From positions 1-64,000 of the forward strand of contig JANVAS020000222.1 of NCBI GenBank assembly GCA_027563935.2: 64,000 nt of DNA, in the 5' to 3' direction. Within the stretch, counting starts at the first letter, position 1, and each line of letters opens with the position of its first letter. The stretch is from Costus lasius. Taxonomy: Eukaryota > Streptophyta > Magnoliopsida > Zingiberales > Costaceae. Shown piece after piece: positions 45,168-55,587 of the stretch. Made by a program: the position numbers and the translations under genes. Under the pieces are notes generated by a model. That model saw nothing but the letters and a program-made list of their open reading frames with translations. It made no database searches and was not told the DNA's origin.

Positions 45168-48100
45168 AAGGACAACAGGTGTTTCCACTGTGGCCAGCTG
45201 GGTCACTGGAAAAAGGACTGTAAAGCGCTCCAAGGAGATAAGAGGGGAAGCATCGCTTCTGGCTCAGGTATATACGTGACGGAAGTCATGGTTTCATCTT
45301 CTTCTATTTCATGGGTGTTGGACACTGCATGTGGAGTTCACATTTGTTCAAATGTACAGGAACTCAAGAGAAGAAGACAGGTGGGACAGCATGAGGTAGA
45401 CCTACGCGTTGGAAACGGGGCACGGGTTGCTGCTGTTGCTGTAGGAGACTATTTCATTTCTTTACCATCTGGACTTGTATTGGAACTAAACAGTTGTTAT
45501 TTTGTTCCCAGTATAACTAAAAATATTATCTCCATTCCTGCTCTTGTCAGGAAAGGATTTGCCCTTGAATGCAATATTTCAAAGTGTGTTTTATCTTATG
45601 GTAATATTGTTTATGCTACTGGTTCAATTAACAATGGGTTATACATGTTGGACATGGAAAGTTCTATACATAACATTGATAATAAGAAAGCCAAGAATGC
45701 TGATGACAGCACCTTGCTATGGCATAGTCGTTTAGGCCATATAAACGAGAAACGCATTAAGCGGTTGCATGATCATGGACTGCTGGGATCATTCTCCTAT
45801 GAGGAGATTGATACATGCAAAGCTTGTTTGATGGGTAAAATGACGAAGTCACCTTTTCCAAATAAAGGTCAAAGGGCTTCAGGTTTACTTGACCTCATAC
45901 ACAGTGATGTGTGTGGGCCATTTAGTAAACATGCCAGAGGTGGCTATCAGTACTTCATTACCTTTACTGATGATTTCAGTAGGTATGGGTATGTCTATCT
46001 GATGAGACATAAAAGTGAATCTTTTGACAAGTTCAAAGAGTTCAAAAATGAAGTACAAAATCAGTTAGGCCGAAATATCAAGGCACTTCGTTCTGATCGA
46101 GGTGGAGAATACCTAAGTCATGCGTTTACTGACTATCTAAAGGAGTGTGGGATTATCTCACAGCTCACTCCGCCAGGAACACCGCAATGGAATGGTGTGT
46201 CCGAGAGGAGAAATAGAACGTTACTTGATATGGTTCGTTCTATGATGAGTCAGGCTACTCTTCCATACTCCTTTTGGGGTTTTGCACTAGAAACAGCTGC
46301 AAAGGTACTAAACCGAGTGCCATCCAAGGCAGTTTCTAAGACGCCATATGAGTTATGGTATGGGAAACAGCCAAGCTTGACATTTATCAGGATCTGGGGT
46401 TGCGAGGCTTATGTCAAAAAGCTCGCCTCTGGGAAACTGGAGAGCAGATCTGAGAAATGCATATTTGTCGGTTACCCTAAGGAAACTAAGGGTTATTATT
46501 TCTACGATCCCAAAGAGAACAAAGTATTTGTTGCTCGGACGGCCATATTTCTTGAGAAAGAGTTTCTTCTGCAAGAGGCCAGTGGGAGAGAAATAAGGCT
46601 GGATGAGAATCCAGAGGAAGGACAAAGTAGTCAAGCACAGTTGGATGAGCCTGAGCCGGTAAATCAGGTTAATGAACAACCTGAGGCTCAGATATCACGG
46701 GAACCGCGAAGATCGGGAAGGATCCGTCGACAGCCTGAGCGCTATGACGGAGTCTACATCATTGATAATGATGAACCCCTCACTTATGCGGATGCGGTCA
46801 GTGGACCGGAGTCAGCAAGATGGCTTGAAGCTATGCGAGCCGAGATGGACTCCATGTCCGATAACCAAGTCTGGGATTTGGTTGATCCGCCTCCGGGAGT
46901 AATCCCTATAGGCTGTAAATGGATCTTCAAGAAGAAGATTGACATGGATGGTAACGTGGTTACCTATAAAGGCAGGCTAGTTGCGAAAGGTTTCAAACAA
47001 ATCTACGGGATAGATTATGATGAAACTTTCTCACCTGTAGCCATGTTCAAGTCTATTCGGATTCTTTTCGCGATAGCTGCATATTACGATTATGAGATCT
47101 GGCAGATGGATGTGAAAACAGCTTTCCTTAATGGAAATCTAGATGAGGATGTGTATATGACACAACCTGAAGGTTTCACGAATCCATCAGATCGTCATAA
47201 AATATGCAAGTTAAAGAAGTCCATTTATGGACTTAAACAAGCATCTAGAAGCTGGAATATTCGTTTTGATGAATCAATCTCTGAGTTTGGTTTCATCAAG
47301 AACGAAGATGACCCGTGTGTATATAAGAGGTTTAGTGGGAGCGTGATTACTTTCCTAGTCCTCTACGTCGATGATATCTTGATCATTGGAAATGATATTC
47401 CTGAACTGCATGCTGTTAAAGCATGGTTAGGAAAATGTTTCCAGATGAAAGATCTAGGAGAAGCAGCCTATGTACTAGGTGTGAAGATCTACAGAGATAG
47501 ATCTAAGAGGCTTCTCGGGCTGTGCCAGAGTACTTACATCGATAAAGTCCTGGAAAGATTCCATTTAGAGAATTCTAAACGTGGATATCTTCCAGTCAGA
47601 CATGGTCTGAATCTTTCGAAGAGTCAGTGTCCACAAACACAGACTGAGAAAGATGAAATGGACAATACACCTTATGCTTCGGCTATTGGGTCCATTATGT
47701 ATGCGATGTTGTGTACTCGCCCTGACGTCGCTTACGGGTTAAGCGTGACCAGTCGATTCCAAAGTAATCCAGGTGTGGCGCACTGGATTGCGGTCAAGAA
47801 CATTTTAAAATATCTGCGGAGGACCAAAGATATGTTCTTGATATATGGTGGTCAGGAAGAACTCAGTATTGAAGGATATACTGACGCTTCGTTCCAGTCA
47901 GACCAGGATGATTTCCGATCGCAATCAGGCTATGTTTTTAGCTTGAATGGTGGAGCAGTGGTGTGGAAAAGTTTCAAACAGTCAACTGTTGCTGATTCCA
48001 CAACAGAAGCCGAGTATGTTGCAGCCTCAGAAGCATCCAAGGAGGCAGTGTGGATTCGTAAGTTCGTGAGAGAACTTGGTGTCGTTCCTTCGAGTGCAGA

Positions 48101-48347
48101 TCCTTTGGTTATCTTCTGTGATAACACTGGAGCAATCGCACAAGCAAAGGAACCACGGTCGCACCAGAAGTCCAAGCACATACAGAGACGGTTTCACTTG
48201 ATCCGGGAGATCATTGATCGAGGCGAGATCAAAATATGCAAGGTTCATACAGATGACAATCTGGCAGACCCGCTTACCAAGCCTCTGGCGCAGCAGAAGC
48301 ATGAGAAGCACTGTAATAATATGGGTTTGAGATTTCTCAACCATTAG
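45168..48347 (+). CDS. Protease-integrase-RT-RNase H part of element F (same frame after UAG)
   Basis: Continues in the gag frame with the zinc knuckle CFHCGQLGHWKKDC, protease WVLDTAC, integrase HSRLGH, HSDVCGP, RSDRGGEY and VSERRN, RT YVDD, and RNase H YTDASF, TTEAEY and FCDNTGA, ending GLRFLNH. The first in-frame ATG lies at about 45288, inside the protease lead-in. Apart from the stop at 45165 no lesion is seen, and all catalytic residues match C. Confidence 0.92.
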   Translation, partial: KDNRCFHCGQLGHWKKDCKALQGDKRGSIASGSGIYVTEVMVSSSSISWVLDTACGVHICSNVQELKRRRQVGQHEVDLRVGNGARVAAVAVGDYFISLPSGLVLELNSCYFVPSITKNIISIPALVRKGFALECNISKCVLSYGNIVYATGSINNGLYMLDMESSIHNIDNKKAKNADDSTLLWHSRLGHINEKRIKRLHDHGLLGSFSYEEIDTCKACLMGKMTKSPFPNKGQRASGLLDLIHSDVCGPFSKHARGGYQYFITFTDDFSRYGYVYLMRHKSESFDKFKEFKNEVQNQLGRNIKALRSDRGGEYLSHAFTDYLKECGIISQLTPPGTPQWNGVSERRNRTLLDMVRSMMSQATLPYSFWGFALETAAKVLNRVPSKAVSKTPYELWYGKQPSLTFIRIWGCEAYVKKLASGKLESRSEKCIFVGYPKETKGYYFYDPKENKVFVARTAIFLEKEFLLQEASGREIRLDENPEEGQSSQAQLDEPEPVNQVNEQPEAQISREPRRSGRIRRQPERYDGVYIIDNDEPLTYADAVSGPESARWLEAMRAEMDSMSDNQVWDLVDPPPGVIPIGCKWIFKKKIDMDGNVVTYKGRLVAKGFKQIYGIDYDETFSPVAMFKSIRILFAIAAYYDYEIWQMDVKTAFLNGNLDEDVYMTQPEGFTNPSDRHKICKLKKSIYGLKQASRSWNIRFDESISEFGFIKNEDDPCVYKRFSGSVITFLVLYVDDILIIGNDIPELHAVKAWLGKCFQMKDLGEAAYVLGVKIYRDRSKRLLGLCQSTYIDKVLERFHLENSKRGYLPVRHGLNLSKSQCPQTQTEKDEMDNTPYASAIGSIMYAMLCTRPDVAYGLSVTSRFQSNPGVAHWIAVKNILKYLRRTKDMFLIYGGQEELSIEGYTDASFQSDQDDFRSQSGYVFSLNGGAVVWKSFKQSTVADSTTEAEYVAASEASKEAVWIRKFVRELGVVPSSADPLVIFCDNTGAIAQAKEPRSHQKSKHIQRRFHLIREIIDRGEIKICKVHTDDNLADPLTKPLAQQKHEKHCNNMGLRFLNH

Positions 48348-48356
48348 ATTAAGTGC

Positions 48357-48366
48357 AAGTGGGAGA
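48357..48366 (+). other. Polypurine tract of element F
   Basis: AAGTGGGAGA, one base before the 3' LTR. Confidence 0.87.
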
Positions 48367-48367
48367 T

Positions 48368-50086
48368 TGTTGGGGTATGCCCTTAAGGCTAATGTTTGAG
48401 GCCTTTGGGATTGTAGCAGTATCATGTAATAAACTTTTGTGTTTATAAAGGCATGGTTATTATTCAGGTTGTTACCTTGTCTGCTGTAATAAGTGTACTT
48501 CTGAATAATGTCTCAAAGCTGTTCAGCTAGGCTGACAGGCTATATGTCCTTAGTCGAGATATCTTGGTGAACATGAGACAGCCTTGATATGATTGAGACT
48601 AATATGTGTTCTAATCTTATAGGATGCTTCGAGCATGGAATAAGATGTAGACTCATGGGTACATTGGATGTACTGGACAGACCCTACTGGGATATTCCAT
48701 TGCTTGTCACAATGTGAATAATCCTTGTTTGCATCAAGTGGCACATGTCCTTTGACTTGAGATCACTTGTGTTTCTAAATGATGAATGTCATTATTTTGA
48801 GGTAGTTCAATATCATTTGAAAAATAATGGTTATAGACTATCTTGGATAATGATCATGAGTCAGGTTCGGATACTAGTGATAGATAAAGGATTGCCGTCT
48901 CCTTGTGGAAGGAGTGTGGTGTTCTAAAGGGGCCCCCCTTATATGAGATGATTGAGAAAGTGTATGGCCATACCCAGATGACTATGTTCATCTGATCTAA
49001 TCATGCTCATCATATTGGAGCTACAAGTTTGACACACTTGTCCAATAAGAACATCCAGTGGCAAAGGAAACATGTATGCCTTGTGAAATGATTCACACTT
49101 GTGCTGTGGTTTGGGTGTAGTCTTGGAAGACTCTTTCCTTTATATCGGGAGACAGTGATGTGTTGCTAGATACCCCTCACTGATTGTGATAACGTGAGTT
49201 ATCGTTACCGACATTTAAAGGAAACCCTTAGGGTCGCACAATTTGATGATATGGCTTACTTAAGTCAGATCGTGTGGACTGAATTATTTTAGTTCAGTTA
49301 AAAGGAGATTAGACTCTGATTGTAAGTGAGATCTGGTCTGATCATGTTTGATTGATTAGGGCTTTAGATCGGTAAGCTTCGATCGAGAGTATGGATGCTA
49401 GATCGAAGAGATCAAGAGCATCAAGAGATGAACGGTTAGATCTTGAACCGTTTGGTTCATAGAGATCTAGACCATGGCTTGGGCTGGTTTAATTTGGGTT
49501 TTTGAACCGAATTGAATTGAACCTAATTGGCTTGAACCGGTTCACATGGGTGAACGTATGGTTCAAGGTTTAAAGGCATCTTGGGCGGTTTTTCTTCAAG
49601 TGGTCGCATGGCTTGATAACCTTCCATATTTGGAAGTGTAACGCCATCACTTGAATGAAAAAGAAACCTCAACGCAATTTGCCAATTACTCTCTTGTCTC
49701 CTTCATTCGACGAAGAGAGGGACTTGGACAAGGTAGCTCTCGGCCAAGCACATCTCATCATCAACACACGACAAGGAACTTTGGGGAGATCTCTTGCTAG
49801 CACAAGGAAGATCCTAAAGGGTAGCCATCTCTCATCTAGTGTGTGTTTTCTTTGGAGGAGTGCTTACTTGCCCTCTTGCTTCCAAGCCGACACCCTTTAT
49901 CATGGCTATGGTAAAAGATCTCAAACTTGATCTTTGCAATACATATAAAGTTGATCATATATATGTGTTCATGCAAACGATTTTATTGAAACCCTAGAAG
50001 AGTACATTTTCCGCATGCTCTAGGGTTCGCCCCCCTCTAGAAAGGGGTTTTATCTGCCTGCGCTCCCCCTTGAAGGGGACTCTTCA
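48368..50086 (+). repeat. 3' LTR of element F (1719 bp)
   Basis: Same length as the 5' LTR, with about three substitutions (near 48752, 49286 and 49363). Confidence 0.96.
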
Positions 50087-50091
50087 TGGCC

Positions 50092-50685
50092 ATACACTTT
50101 CTCAATCATCTCATCCAGGGGGCCCCTATAGAACATCACACTCCAATCAAGGAGACGGCAATCCTATATCTATCACTAGTGCCCTAACATGACTCATGAT
50201 CACTATCCAAGATAGTCTTAACCATTATGTTTCAAATGATATTGAACTACCTCAAAACAATGCCAATCATCATTTAGAAACAGAAGTGATCTCAAGTCAG
50301 AGGAAATATGCCACTTGTTTGCATATAAGGATTATTCACATTGTGACAAGCAATTGAATATCCTAAGTAGGGTCTGTCCAGTACATCCAATGTACCCATG
50401 AGTCTACATCTTATTCCATGCTCGAAGCATCCTATAAGATTAGAACACATATTAGTCTCAATCATATCAAGGCTGTCTCATGTTCACCAAGATATCTCGA
50501 CTAAGGACAAAACTGCATGTCAGCCAAGCTGAACAGCATTGAGACATTATTCAGAAGTATACATATTGCAGCAGATACTGTAACAACCTGAATAACAACC
50601 ATTGCCTTTATAAACATAGAGTTTATACATGATACTGAAATAATCCCAAGGCCTCAAACATTAGCCTTAAGGGCATACCCCAACA
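50092..50685 (-). repeat. 5' LTR of element E, second segment
   Basis: Continues from 40934 after element F (TGGCC shared at the junction) and ends GGGCATACCCCAACA. Confidence 0.92.
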
Positions 50686-50746
50686 CGGAAACCATCCCCG
50701 AAACTCAAGATTCGGTTCAGCCTTCGGAAGGGGCTAACTCCCATCT

Positions 50747-52978
50747 ATGGTTGCGCTTAAGGCGCGGATCGATGTGAAGCTTGATGCACTATCCATGCGA
50801 GTGGATGCTCAAAAAGCAAACACACATGCCATGGTCCAGTAGATTTTGGCTGGGATCCAACACCTTATTGGTCAACCTGGGTCCGCGGAGCATGGTCACC
50901 CGAACTCGGTTAATCCCCCGGTGTCCGCAAACCCAGCCCCCACTAGAGAATTTCCCCCGATGGCCGCGCCCACATGGTGGCATGTCCATGAAGATGAATG
51001 GGGTCACCCGCGACTTCATGAGGTCCCTAGGAACGCAACTTACAGTGATGATCCCCTCGATGAGGACGATGTTTGGGCCGCACAAGGGCCCCAGCCCGGT
51101 GGTCGTTTTGGCCATGCTTGGGCTGCACCTCGAACCCCAGCCCAAACCCGCGTTGAGCGCCCTCGGGTAGATGATGATTTCCGTTGTTTCATTCGTAACA
51201 CTCCTGCACCATTCATAGGTGGTCTTGACACCACACAGTTCTTAGATTGGGTCGCGTCCGTTGACACGTATTTTGACATTAGCGACTGGCGTCCGCACTC
51301 ACGGGTTCAATATGTGCGCACCTTACTTGAGGGGCCTGCACGTTTACATTGGGGAAATGTGGAGCACCAAAATGCGCAACAGGCTCTTCCCCCGATCACT
51401 GAGTGGGCAGAGATGCGATATCGCCTCCGCGAGCGTTATGTACCCCCTTCGTATAGGCAGCGCCTTCTTGATCAATATAGTAGCCTATACCAAGGGTCAG
51501 GTACCGTCGAGGAGTACCATCTCACCTTCGAGATGTTGCAACTCCGTTGCAATTTGCAGGAGGACCCCTTGTTAGTTTTGTCAAAATTCAAGAATGGGCT
51601 CTGTGCAGATATTCGCCGAGCCTTACCTACGTATGAATCGGAGACCCTTGACCAAACTTTTCAGTGTGCTTGAGACATCGAGCAAGACCTTCGTGTCGCT
51701 GAAAGATGCAGTGACCTTGGCCCCCATAGGCGTCCTCATGCGGGCGGTCCCCCGCAACCCCACCCGCGACTTGAGCATCCGGAACCCTGTCTAGATCCAA
51801 GACCCGCACCCCCGGCCCATCCATCCCCTACGCGCCCACACCTCGAGGCTTCATCTTCTTGGCCCACTTGGGAAGAGAAGGGTAAGGCCCCCCCCCCCCC
51901 CCCCCCCCCGGTTGGCACCTCTAGTCGCATCACTTGCTACAATTGTTTGCAGCCGGGTCACTTGTCGCGTGAATGTCCCAAGAAACCCGCTCGAGTTGAC
52001 ACGGGTTCGGCTCGCGTCACCACCATAACCCCCGCTGAGCACGACATTGAGGCGGAGTGTTACACTAGTGGTGAGGAGTCGGGTCCGTCCACACTTGTCG
52101 TCCATTGCAACCTTGTGTAGACCGCGCCTACCGAGGATTGGAGGCGCTCGGGCACTTTTACGACTTACATTAAGTGCAATGGGCACTCGTGTAAGATCGT
52201 CATTGATGGTGGTAGTAGCTTGAACGTGGTCTCTCGAACCGCGGTCACGCATTTCGGCCTACCCCTTGAACCCCACCTGAGACCTTACTCTATCGCATGG
52301 GTCGATACTACGAGCCTTCCGGTCACACACCAATGTCAGGTCCCCATCGCGTTTGGGAACTATCGTGAGAAGGTATTGTGCGATGTTGCGTCTATGGACG
52401 TCACTCACATCCTCCTTGGTCGCCCATGGTTGTACGATAGGGACGTAGTCCACTATGGCCGGTCGAACACTTATGTGTTCGACCACGATCAGCAGAAGAT
52501 CCGTCTGATCCTGGCTCCACCCAAGGAGCTTCGTGTGTCCACCTCTAAGGGTCTAATTACGCCCTCGGCACCTGCCCCTCTGCGTTCCCCCATGGTCTCC
52601 CTCATGTGCAACCCCGCGCTGGTTCGCAAGGCCCATGCGGCCAAGACCGTCTACGCACTCATGGTGCGTGAAGTGTAGGACCCTATCCCTTGCCCTGATC
52701 CGGCACCTCCTGTTGAGGTGTCCGCCCTCCTTGCCGAGTTTAGTGATATCAGCCCCGAGGATTTGCCTCATGGCCTTCCCCCGGAAAGGGAAATTCAGCA
52801 CGCGATTGACCTTCTCCCGGGAGCACCCCTCCCTAACTTGCCCCATCATAGCCTTAACCTCGCGGAGAACGCTAAGCTACAGCGTCAGGTGGATGATCTC
52901 CTCACTAAGGGGTACATTCGCAAGAGTCTCAGCCCTTGCGCCGTTCCCGCGCTCCTCACGCCCAAAAAGGACGGGTCG
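50747..52978 (+). pseudogene. Element D gag-protease-RT fragment (Ty3/gypsy, chromovirus-like)
   Basis: One reading frame runs through the whole stretch with four in-frame stops: TAG 50840, TGA 51671, TAG 52118 and TAG 52676. Domains in order: gag core (FIGGLDTTQFLDWVASVDTYF; RERYVPPSYRQRLLDQY), zinc knuckle CYNCLQPGHLSREC (51935), aspartic protease (VIDGGSSLNVVS, then ILLGRPWLYDRDVVHYGR), and the RT start ([28 protein letters not shown]). The frame breaks at 52979 inside RT, where element G sequence begins. Each stop could arise from CAG or CGA by one C-to-T change. A 22-nt C run (51888-51909) lies just before the zinc knuckle and keeps the frame. The chromovirus assignment rests on the motifs; the exact clade is uncertain. 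Confidence 0.85.
51888..51909. repeat. Poly-C tract (22 nt) in element D gag
   Basis: An uninterrupted run of 22 C encodes a proline run upstream of the zinc knuckle. It is prone to slippage and to sequencing error. Confidence 0.9.
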
Positions 52979-53179
52979 TGAGGAGCGCTTATACCTTGAG
53001 AGCTTAATGGGCTTAAGGAGAAGAAAAGGGATGGTGGCGCATGCTTAACCCTAGTTAGACTAGGGTTAGCGCTTATACCTCATGTGAGTTTAATTGATCA
53101 TGATAAAATAAGGGCTAATTATTTAATTAAAGTCCTATTTTTGTGGGATTAAATGGGCTGATCTATTTGAATTAATTAG

Positions 53180-53432
53180 AGTCCTAATTGGATTAGGATT
53201 CAATTAATTAAATAAATAATTAGAGTCCTAATTGGATTAGGACTTGATTCAAAGCTTAATTTGAATCTTGATCAAACCGCCCCTTGAGTCCTAATTGAAT
53301 TAGGACTTGATCAAGTCGCCCACTTAAGTCCTAATTGGATTAGGACTAGTCTTGATCAAACCGTCCATGTAAATCCTAATAGGATTAGGACATGATCAAG
53401 ACGCCCACATGAGTCCTAATTAGATTAGGATT
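53180..53432 (+). repeat. Array of near-palindromic GTCCTAAT...ATTAGGAC units in LTR of G
   Basis: Six copies of a 20-bp imperfect palindrome (GTCCTAATTGGATTAGGAC and variants) at 53180, 53223, 53287, 53326, 53370 and 53411. In the last four the unit is about 40 bp and includes GATCAAGNCGCCCAC. The second LTR has five copies (60473-60680). Confidence 0.85.
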
Positions 53433-53498
53433 TAAATTCCTACTTCTTCTCCTAACCACCCAATTTGTTTGAATTGAGGCCACAAGTAAACTGCCTAT

Positions 53499-53518
53499 GG
53501 TCTCTATAAATAGAGACC
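53499..53518 (+). promoter_or_regulatory. TATA box inside a perfect inverted repeat, LTR of G
   Basis: GGTCTCTATAAATAGAGACC: an 8-bp stem with the TATAAATA core at its centre. It is repeated unchanged at 60749-60768 in the other LTR. Confidence 0.75.
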
Positions 53519-54025
53519 TTGGCCGCCCCTCTCAACACACTAATTTCTCTTGAAGGCGTGATCAATTGAAAGGGCGATCAAGTGAGGGCGAGTGGCTCCA
53601 TCCTTTCCATGAAACCGCAAGTGTTCATCTTCCCTTCTCCTTAGCGAAAGGTGAACTTGTTCTTGGTGGCATCTCCTTCTTCCTCCATATTCTTGGCGCA
53701 TCTCCCTTTGGTGGTGGCGCAAGTCTCTTGGAGGGCTCTCCCAAGGCTTGGATCTTCTTACCGAGGCTAGCACCGGGCGTGGAAGCAGAGGCTCGAGGCA
53801 TCCGTGTGTGTGAGACTGCAGAGGGTGCACGCTTGGGCGCCTACCATGACATCGGCCTCATCTCACTTTAAAGGTATTTTCTATCTCATCGTGTCGACTC
53901 CTTCGCATGCGATCTTCACTGGGTTTTTGGGACTGACCTATTTCGGGGATATTCTTCCGCTGTGCTATGTATTTATGTCAATAAAGCTCTGAAAATTTGT
54001 AAAATATCCCCGGGGTTTCCCAACA

Positions 54026-55587
54026 GTGGTATCAGAGCGACTTGCGAAACTCGAACGATGTTTTTCATGCTTTTCATGCTCACATGCCATATTTCAATTT
54101 TCAAAATTGTATGATGCATGGCGCACGGTTTTTCTAAAGTAGAAAAATTAGGGTTTCTTGTTTCTATCACCTTTTCAATCTCTTTTGGATTTTTGGGTTA
54201 TTTTTCTTGCATGATTTAAGGATAAAAGGCGCACGTGATTTTGTCAAGTAGGATGGGCATTGTGTCTTCGGACTGGCCGAGTCTTTTGATCTGACAAAAT
54301 TACCAGCTGAGAGGATCTTTAAAATCGTCATGAAAATTAATCGCGAATAACTAAAAGATTTGTGAGAAGAAGATGAGGAAAAGAGACTGGTTTTATGAAA
54401 AAGTAAAATTTCATATTTTATGTTTTTCATGAGCATGTAGAATTGCATGTGTAAATACCTTGATTGTGCATAATGTTGTGATCATGAGTCAAGCCCCCTT
54501 GCATGCCTGTGATGTATCCTTATGCGGCCTGCGTGCCATCTTTTTTTTATTTTTGTAAAAGTAAGATGAAGATTAAGGGAAGGAGCTTGGTGGTGCATCT
54601 TGGATGGTGGCGCAACAAGCACCCTACTTGGATTGGTGGCGCATGCAAGATGGTGCAAGCATAGCATGGCCGAGCCTTAGGGCTTATGAGCTAGCTATGT
54701 TGGACCTTGCAAGATGGCGATTCACCCTTGGAGGACCTTGGAGCCACCTTGAAGTTCAAAATAGAGGTCGGCTAGGTTAGGTCTAGTTCTTGGGGCTTGA
54801 GTCTTAGGTCAAGAGTTGAACCTCCTTCTTAGCATGGGTTGGTTCAATGTCTTGAATAGGTCATGATCACATCATTCTTTTACTGCTTATCTTATCTACT
54901 AAAGCATGCCTGTATTGTTTTATCATTATGTTATCATTATAGGAATGCATGCCTGTAATGCTAGACATAAGATAAAACTAATTGAGACCTCAAAAACCCT
55001 CATTCAAAATATCAAGTCTAGTAGCCTTCTAAAGCGTAGCCCTCACTAAGCTATCGATCAGTGGTGTTGTGAACTGTTTCCCACCCTCGTGGGACACACC
55101 CACTTATCTTTAGAAAGTGCGTGGTGGCAATGGTTTCCCCAGTCCGTTTAATCGGGCGCGCCTTCGCAAGGAAACTCATTGGCCCTGGGCATAACGGTTA
55201 TGAATGGACTTGACTAGAAGTTCGTATGTGCTGTCCACATGATGAAAGTCTAGAGGCATCGTTGAGAGGTTAGGGTTTCATGCTGTATCCAGCCCTCGCT
55301 GGACATGAAATGCCTAGACTGTTTCAATAAGGGGAATTGCTTGGAGCAATCGGCCGGCGTGCCCACCTTAGGAAGCATGAGTTACTTTGTGCATCTCATC
55401 CCACCTCGTGGCACGCGAAGCCTCATGTGAAATAAGGATCCCATCTCACTAGGAAGTCCTTATCTTCCCAATTGACTTTGTGGGTTGTCAATTCGATTAA
55501 AATAGTGGGAGCCATGATCATTTAAAACAAGTTCAGTTTAAATGATTTGAATAGTACTAATATGCTTTTCTTGGTTATTGTAGAATA
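54026..55587 (+). other. PBS and leader of element G
   Basis: PBS 54027-54038. One CTGCGT-loop hairpin (GGC/GCC, 54526-54537) is kept. Hairpins equivalent to the palindromic pair of C are CCCAC-CCTC-GTGGG (55080-55093) and TCCAGC-CCTC-GCTGGA (55288-55303, enclosed by TTTCATG/CATGAAA). GGAAG-TCCTTAT-CTTCC (55452-55468) takes the place of C's AAAGAGT/ACTCTTT hairpin after the shared GGATCCCATCTCACTA. Confidence 0.7.

Larger units (their letters stand above)
40935..50086 (+). mobile_element. Element F: complete Angela-like copia retrotransposon with one in-frame stop
   Basis: 9152 bp with two 1719-bp LTRs that differ at about three sites by eye, PBS, leader, gag and pol in one frame split by a single UAG, and PPT. 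It is flanked by TGGCC and inserted in the 5' LTR of E. Structurally it equals C. Confidence 0.97.
32482..50685 (-). mobile_element. Element E: Angela-like copia retrotransposon on the minus strand, carrying nested element F
   Basis: Contains a complete 3' LTR, a polyprotein with premature stops, leader, PBS and a 5' LTR split by F. Flanks are GGGAA (32477-32481) and CGGAA (50686-50690), a 5-bp duplication with one mismatch, consistent with age. Its LTRs differ at roughly a dozen sites by eye, more than those of B, C or F. Confidence 0.93.
53000..54025 (+). repeat. Truncated 5' LTR of element G
   Basis: Aligns with 60298-61274, lacking the first ~1085 bp. Ends GGGTTTCCCAACA before PBS TGGTATCAGAGC (54027-54038). 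Contains one extra unit of the GTCCTAAT repeat array relative to the other LTR. Confidence 0.88.

Noticed and set aside
52635..53048. 137-codon ORF across the D/G junction
   Set aside because: It is in a different frame from the gag-pol reading and crosses a rearrangement breakpoint.
53180..53432. CRISPR-like spaced repeats
   Set aside because: Units are diverged and spacing is irregular. They lie in an LTR of a plant retrotransposon with no cas genes nearby.
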